This document shows, one piece after another, positions 16,164-20,241 of a DNA stretch of 20,241 nucleotides (its first letter is position 1; each line of letters begins with the position of its first letter). The notes beneath the pieces were generated by a model. That model ran no database searches. It was not told the origin of the DNA and saw only the letters and a program-made list of their open reading frames with translations. Source of the stretch: CAZOAR01 sp964577985 (GTDB lineage: Bacteria; Gemmatimonadota; CAZMKB01; CAZNLH01); NCBI GenBank assembly GCA_964577985.1, contig CAZOAR010000044.1:1-20241 (forward strand), in the 5' to 3' direction. The translations under genes and the position numbers were made by a program.

Positions 16164-17396
16164 ATGGCGAAAGAGGATATGATCACCGGGCTTGACGTGG
16201 GGACGTCAAAGGTATGCGCCGCCATCGCGATTCGTGAGGAGGGTGGCACCCCGCGGATACTGGGATGGGCTACCGGGAGGTCCGAGGGTATCCGCCGCGG
16301 AGTGGTCGTGGATATGGAGGCGGTAGTTGAGTCCGTCCGGAAGGTACTCCTCGAAGTGCAGGCCTCGGCGGGGTGTGGTGTCGAGGACGTAATTGTCAGC
16401 GTTTCGGGCGGGCACATACAGGGACTGAATTCCAGGGGAGTTATTGCCGTCTCGAGGAACGGGGATGAAATATCGAGACGGGACGTGGAGAAAGTCATCG
16501 AGGCTGCCGGCACGATGGCCATCCCGAACGATCGAGAGGTCCTTCATGTCATCAAGCAGGAATTCGCCCTTGATGATCAGAAGGGGATCCGCGATCCGGT
16601 AGGGATGAGCGGGATCAGGCTCGAGGCGGAGGTGCACCTCATAACCGGCAATGTCTCCTCGATGAAGAACCTTGAGAAGAGCATTAACATGTCGGGAGTG
16701 GAGGTGGAAGACATGATCTTGGACTCTCTGGCGGACAGTTACAGCGTACTCAGCGAGGATGATAAGGAAATGGGTACCGCGCTGCTCGATATCGGAGGCG
16801 ACGTGTCCGGCTTCGCGTTGTTCTCTGAAGGCAGCCTGAGGCATTCGGGCGTCCTGCAGATGGGTGGCGGGCATGTGACCAACGATGTTGCGATTGTGCA
16901 GAGGATGTCGGTATCCGACGCGGAGGCCTTGAAAGTCAGAGAAGGATCGGCTGTACAGAGGGAAGAGACGTCGAAACCGGAGCCTGACCTCCAGGGCAAT
17001 CTGTTCCGCAGGGATGAGGCTTCGCGATTCACGCTCGCCGCGGTGATCCAGTCCAGGATGGAGGAACTGTTCGAGATGGTGAGAACGGAGTTCGAGAAAT
17101 CACCTCATTTCGGGGCGATTCCTTCGGGGATCGTACTGACAGGTGGTGGCGCCAACCTCGGAGAGATCGTAGATCTGGCCGAGACAGTTTTCGATCTACC
17201 CACGCGGCTTGGTATTCCCGGGTCGATCGAAGGTGTGAACGGTAAACTCTCCGATCCTGCCTACTCCACGCTTGTCGGGTTGATCCTTTATGGATGTGAC
17301 AAGAAGGCGGGGAGGAAGTACAGCAGAAAGAACGGGTCGGGTCTTCTGAGTGGAGTAGTGGAATGGATCAAAGTCCTGAAGGGAGATATCGTCTGA
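16164..17396 (+). CDS. ftsA: cell division protein FtsA (actin-like Z-ring membrane tether)
   Basis: An actin-fold ATPase that anchors FtsZ filaments to the membrane. From ATG 16164 it has 410 residues and begins MAKEDMITGLDVGTSKVC, the usual FtsA opening with the phosphate-1 motif (10-16). The FtsA-specific 1C domain covers about 85-165. The phosphate-2 motif at 209-219 reads DIGGDVSGFAL instead of the usual DIGGGTTDIA, a notable departure. LTGGGANL at 325-332 is the adenosine motif. The C terminus GLLSGVVEWIKVLKG is an amphipathic membrane-targeting helix. GTG 16131 is an alternative start without a good ribosome-binding site. The stop makes TGATG with a possible ftsZ start. Confidence 0.94.
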   Translation: MAKEDMITGLDVGTSKVCAAIAIREEGGTPRILGWATGRSEGIRRGVVVDMEAVVESVRKVLLEVQASAGCGVEDVIVSVSGGHIQGLNSRGVIAVSRNGDEISRRDVEKVIEAAGTMAIPNDREVLHVIKQEFALDDQKGIRDPVGMSGIRLEAEVHLITGNVSSMKNLEKSINMSGVEVEDMILDSLADSYSVLSEDDKEMGTALLDIGGDVSGFALFSEGSLRHSGVLQMGGGHVTNDVAIVQRMSVSDAEALKVREGSAVQREETSKPEPDLQGNLFRRDEASRFTLAAVIQSRMEELFEMVRTEFEKSPHFGAIPSGIVLTGGGANLGEIVDLAETVFDLPTRLGIPGSIEGVNGKLSDPAYSTLVGLILYGCDKKAGRKYSRKNGSGLLSGVVEWIKVLKGDIV

Positions 17397-17410
17397 TGGA
17401 GAAAGCGAAA

Positions 17411-17415
17411 GAGGA
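17411..17415 (+). promoter_or_regulatory. ribosome-binding site supporting the ftsZ start at 17423
   Basis: GAGGA seven bases before ATG 17423. ATG 17396, which forms TGATG with the ftsA stop, has GGGAG ten bases upstream and is the main alternative. ATG 17363 lies inside ftsA. Confidence 0.5.
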
Positions 17416-17422
17416 AAGCAGG

Positions 17423-18574
17423 ATGACCTTCGAACTGATCGACAACCACCTTGAAGGTCAGGCGCGGATAAAGGTGATCGGGGTAGGTGGCGGCGGTGGA
17501 AACGCGGTGAACCGGATGGTTGATTCCGGATTGGCGGGAGTGGAGTTTGTTTCCATCAACACCGATTCTCAGGCCCTCTGTTCCTCCCGGGCGGCAAAGA
17601 AGATACAGATAGGCCGGGAACTCACCAAGGGCCTTGGGGCCGGAGCGGTTCCCGATATCGGGTGCCAGGCGATCCTGGAGAACCGGGATGAAGTTGAGGA
17701 AGTGCTGGAAGGATCTGACATGGTCTTTATCACCGCGGGATTTGGAGGAGGAACCGGCACAGGCGCTTCTCCCACGGTGGCGGAGATTGCCAGAGAGAAT
17801 GGCGCTTTGACGGTTGCGATCGTCACGAAGCCCTTTCTCTTCGAGGGACACAAGAGGCTGAATCAGGCGCTGGAGTGGATCGAGACACTGAGAGAAAAGG
17901 TGGACACGCTCATCGTCATCCCGAATCAGCGGCTCCTGTCGGTCGTTCCCAGGCAGACGACACTGAAGGAGGCATTCAAAGTCGCTGATGATGTCCTCTT
18001 CCATGCCACGAAGGGAATCTCGGACCTGATTACGGTACCTGGTCTTATCAACCTCGACTTCGCAGACGTGAGGACCATTATGGCTGGCATGGGCAATGCG
18101 ATAATGGGAACCGGCTTCGGCTCCGGTGACAGTCGCGCGGTTGAAAGCGCTCAGGATGCAATTCTGAGCCCTCTCCTGGAAGATGTAAGCATCTCGGGCG
18201 CTCAGGGTGTTCTTATCAACATCACCGGAGGGGAGGATCTGTCGCTTCATGAGGTTGGCGAGGCAATTTCGATCATATATGACGCGGCCGGGGAGAACGC
18301 CAACGTCATCTTCGGGGCCGTAACGGACCCGGGGATGGAAGACAAGGTGATGGTGACGGTAATAGCTACCGGTTTCGGAAAGAGAACAGAGAAGAGAGAC
18401 GTCCGCAAGGAGCTCCTGGAAGCAATCGCCAAGGGTGATGGCGATTTCAGGAAGCCGGCGGTGGTCAGGCGCAGGGCGGAGATCGATGCCTTCCTGGAAC
18501 CGGAGAAGAAGATCGAGGGTGGAGAAGAGGATTTCCTCAATATCCCGACCTTTATCAGAAGGCAGATGGAGTAG
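17423..18574 (+). CDS. ftsZ: cell division GTPase FtsZ
   Basis: A tubulin homologue that forms the Z-ring. From ATG 17423 it has 383 residues. RIKVIGVGGGGGNAVNRM (15-32) opens the GTPase domain, GGGTGTG at 108-114 is the tubulin signature loop, and NLDFADV (210-216) is the T7 synergy loop carrying the catalytic acids. The C-terminal linker is short (about 50 residues), and the conserved peptide DFLNIPTFIRRQ (370-381), which binds FtsA and other partners, is intact. The 17423 start best matches the family N terminus. ATG 17396, coupled to the ftsA stop, would add nine residues. Only 28 bp separate it from the following peptidase gene. Confidence 0.95.
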   Translation: MTFELIDNHLEGQARIKVIGVGGGGGNAVNRMVDSGLAGVEFVSINTDSQALCSSRAAKKIQIGRELTKGLGAGAVPDIGCQAILENRDEVEEVLEGSDMVFITAGFGGGTGTGASPTVAEIARENGALTVAIVTKPFLFEGHKRLNQALEWIETLREKVDTLIVIPNQRLLSVVPRQTTLKEAFKVADDVLFHATKGISDLITVPGLINLDFADVRTIMAGMGNAIMGTGFGSGDSRAVESAQDAILSPLLEDVSISGAQGVLINITGGEDLSLHEVGEAISIIYDAAGENANVIFGAVTDPGMEDKVMVTVIATGFGKRTEKRDVRKELLEAIAKGDGDFRKPAVVRRRAEIDAFLEPEKKIEGGEEDFLNIPTFIRRQME

Positions 18575-18602
18575 ACCGCTGTATTGACGTGTCTGAAGAG
18601 AG

Positions 18603-19919
18603 GTGTTGCTGTTGGTCCTGTCGAGCAGGAGTCGTTTCAGAGCTCGTGTGCTTCTGAAGACATTGCGAGTTGTCCGCTATCTGTGCCCGGTGTGGTTGTT
18701 CGGACCGCTGCTGTATCTGTCGCTGAATGGAATGACGGAAAAAGAAAGTGGTGGATCTGAGGAGGCGCTTGACGCCTTGTCCGGGCTGACCCATCCCGTC
18801 GAGCGAGTGGTAGTGGATACCGTATCGCGGAACGAGACCTTGAGCGACATATTCCTGGCGAACGATATAAGCTACGCGGAACTCATTCAAGCCCTTGATG
18901 CCTCGCAAGGTGTATTCAATCTGAACAGACTGCGGTCGGGGTCCGTCGTCAAACTCGTCTTTGATGATGAGGCCGGGTTCAAACGACTAGAGTATGAAAT
19001 CGATGATCGCTGCCTCCTCGTAGTGAATGCCTGCAGGCCCGATTCAATGACGGCTGAGATCAGCGAAGTGGAATATCAATATCGCCGCAGACTCATCTCC
19101 GGTACCATCGAGTCCTCCCTGTTTCAGGCGGTGTATGACATGGACGAAGATGCTGACGTTGCCTATCAGTTGACACGTATATTCGCCTGGCAGGTCGATT
19201 TCGCTACTGATCTCAGGAAAGGAGACAGTTTTCGGGCTATTCTAGAGGAGTACTGGGGAAGAGATGGGGTCCCGAGGTTGAACAACATACTCGCGGCAGA
19301 ATTCTACAACAACGGGAAGTTCTATCAGGGGTTCAGGTACAAGGATTCTCAAGGCAGGCTTGATTATTATGATGGTACAGGTGCATCGCTGCGCAGAAAA
19401 TTCCTCAAGTCTCCTCTGAGATATACCAGGATCTCCTCCCGCTTCTCACGACGAAGATTCCATCCAATTCTGAAGGTGTACAGGCCGCACCTCGGGGTTG
19501 ATTACGCGGCTCCAACCGGAACTCCGGTGGTGACTGTCGGAGAGGGTGAGGTCGTCTTTGCCGGTCGGCAGAGAGGCTTCGGCAACATAGTGAAGATAAG
19601 ACACAACGGAATATATCAGACAACATACGCTCACTTGAAAGGCTTTGCCAGGGGCATCCGAAAAGGCTCCAGAGTGAAGCAGGGCCAGGTCATAGGTTAC
19701 GTGGGTTCCACTGGCCTTGCTACAGGTCCTCATCTTGATTTCCGTCTGAGCAGACGGGGGAATTTCGTCGACCCGCTGACGGTTGATCTCCCGGCCGGGG
19801 ATCCCGTGAGAAGGGCGGAGTTGGTAGCTTTTCGCACGGAGGTCATGAGTTGTCTCGAGGCCCTGGATACGGATGGAGATGTCGTGCTTGCACAGAGCGG
19901 GGAGAAAGCGGGGATGTGA
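18603..19919 (+). CDS. M23-family murein endopeptidase-like protein (MepM/Csd3-like)
   Basis: A 438-residue envelope protein. A basic N terminus is followed by one membrane segment at about 26-42. Residues 68-120 resemble a LysM/OapA-type module (VSRNETLSDIFLANDIS), and about 160-270 resemble the Csd3/MepM second domain (SGTIESSLFQAV, FRYKDSQGRLDYYD). The LytM/M23 domain covers about 285-395. Zn ligands H296 and D300 (HLGVD) and H344 (YAH) are present, but the last motif reads GPHLDF (376-380), with D379 in place of the usual third Zn-ligand histidine. It may hydrolyse septal crosslinks or act as an amidase activator. The 18603 GTG lies within the AGAGAGG site, so TTG 18606 or TTG 18612 is the likelier true start. 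It is probably cotranscribed with ftsZ. Confidence 0.88.
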   Translation: MLLLVLSSRSRFRARVLLKTLRVVRYLCPVWLFGPLLYLSLNGMTEKESGGSEEALDALSGLTHPVERVVVDTVSRNETLSDIFLANDISYAELIQALDASQGVFNLNRLRSGSVVKLVFDDEAGFKRLEYEIDDRCLLVVNACRPDSMTAEISEVEYQYRRRLISGTIESSLFQAVYDMDEDADVAYQLTRIFAWQVDFATDLRKGDSFRAILEEYWGRDGVPRLNNILAAEFYNNGKFYQGFRYKDSQGRLDYYDGTGASLRRKFLKSPLRYTRISSRFSRRRFHPILKVYRPHLGVDYAAPTGTPVVTVGEGEVVFAGRQRGFGNIVKIRHNGIYQTTYAHLKGFARGIRKGSRVKQGQVIGYVGSTGLATGPHLDFRLSRRGNFVDPLTVDLPAGDPVRRAELVAFRTEVMSCLEALDTDGDVVLAQSGEKAGM

Positions 19920-20241
19920 CAAGGCTCGTTTCTGCTCGTTTCCTCAACCTGTCACTCCACAGGGGATCGACCCCGACCCCCCGTATCGGTGAGCCGCAAA
20001 CGGCTCCCCGTCTTATCGAGAATGAACGAGCCCGCAGGGACGCTCAGCAACTGTTTGAGACCGCAGGTCGAGTTTTGCGGAACGAGTGACCCCGAGCGTT
20101 GGAATGACTCAAAAAGACGTCCCTGGAGCGAGAGGGACACTTCACATCCCTCTGCGCAAGAAATATCGGGGAGGTTCCCTGGACGTGGGCCTGCGACATG
20201 AAAGGGGGTTTTAACCTTCGGCGGCTTTTTGCTCCCAGAAC
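19920..20241. other. gene-free right end with clustered inverted repeats
   Basis: No frame here has a family-like protein or a good ribosome-binding site. Perfect inverted repeats are GAGCCG/CGGCTC at 19991-19996 and 20001-20006 with a CAAA loop; ACGCTC/GAGCGT at 20040-20045 and 20094-20099 enclosing CCGCA/TGCGG at 20061-20065 and 20076-20080; GTCCCT/AGGGAC at 20119-20124 and 20133-20138; and AGAGGGA/TCCCTCT at 20131-20137 and 20147-20153. The core GAGnCCGCAGG occurs at 20028-20038 and again at 20057-20067. None of these hairpins is followed by a clear T-run, so none is a standard terminator. This may be an interspersed intergenic repeat, a structured RNA or a decayed segment. Confidence 0.45.
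19991..20006 (+). repeat. perfect 6-bp inverted repeat downstream of the peptidase gene
   Basis: GAGCCG, a four-base CAAA loop, then CGGCTC, starting 72 bases after the peptidase stop codon. It could end transcription weakly or protect the 3' end of the dcw transcript. The bases after it (CCCGTCTTATC) lack the U-tract of an intrinsic terminator. Confidence 0.45.

Noticed and set aside
19850..20201. Small plus- and minus-strand frames at the right end (79, 70 and 62 codons)
   Set aside because: No motifs or good start signals, and they overlap the inverted-repeat region.
20189..20236. G-rich run and the CGGCGGCTTTTT stretch as an intrinsic terminator
   Set aside because: A T-run is present, but no complementary GCCGCCG arm lies upstream, so no strong stem can form.

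Overview
This window is a nearly complete dcw (division and cell wall) cluster on the plus strand, with a short accessory flank at the left end. The genes in order are mraZ, rsmH, ftsL, ftsI, murE, murF, mraY, murD, ftsW, murG, murC, murB, ftsQ, ftsA, ftsZ and an M23-family murein hydrolase. Together they cover UDP-MurNAc formation (murB), the stem-peptide ligases (murC, D, E, F), lipid I and lipid II synthesis (mraY, murG), septal glycan polymerisation and crosslinking (ftsW, ftsI), the divisome scaffold (ftsL, ftsQ), the Z-ring and its membrane tether (ftsZ, ftsA), and a hydrolase that probably remodels the septal wall.

Left flank (1-748): a small DUF4236 protein on the plus strand converges on, and slightly overlaps, a small two-helix membrane protein on the minus strand. 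A TIGR00725/LOG-like Rossmann protein (749-1228) follows. A good sigma-70 promoter with an extended -10, plus three 10-bp-spaced repeats of MraZ-box type, lies immediately upstream of mraZ (1248-1310). This is the most informative regulatory site in the window and suggests autoregulation of the cluster by MraZ.

Central region (1338-18574): fifteen genes on one strand, mostly with ATGA, GTGA, TTGA or TGATG overlaps or gaps under about 70 bp, and with no convincing internal terminator. It reads as one operon with extensive translational coupling. No ddl (D-Ala-D-Ala ligase) lies at its frequent place between murB and ftsQ.

Right flank (18575-20241): an M23 metallopeptidase resembling MepM/Csd3, then about 320 bp with no convincing gene but several perfect inverted repeats and a repeated GAGnCCGCAGG motif. 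That stretch may be an interspersed or structured element.

Organism: a bacterium with meso-diaminopimelate-type peptidoglycan (DNPR motif in MurE), frequent AGG/AGA arginine codons, GTG and TTG starts, and a PASTA domain on FtsI. No ribosomal RNA or other strong marker is present. The mix of sequence features suggests an uncultured diderm or candidate-phylum lineage (FCB-like groups are possible), but this placement is only a guess. I see no new defence or mobile system. The unusual points are details: the MraZ operator, a degenerate FtsA phosphate-2 motif, an HLD variant in the M23 peptidase, and the structured right end.
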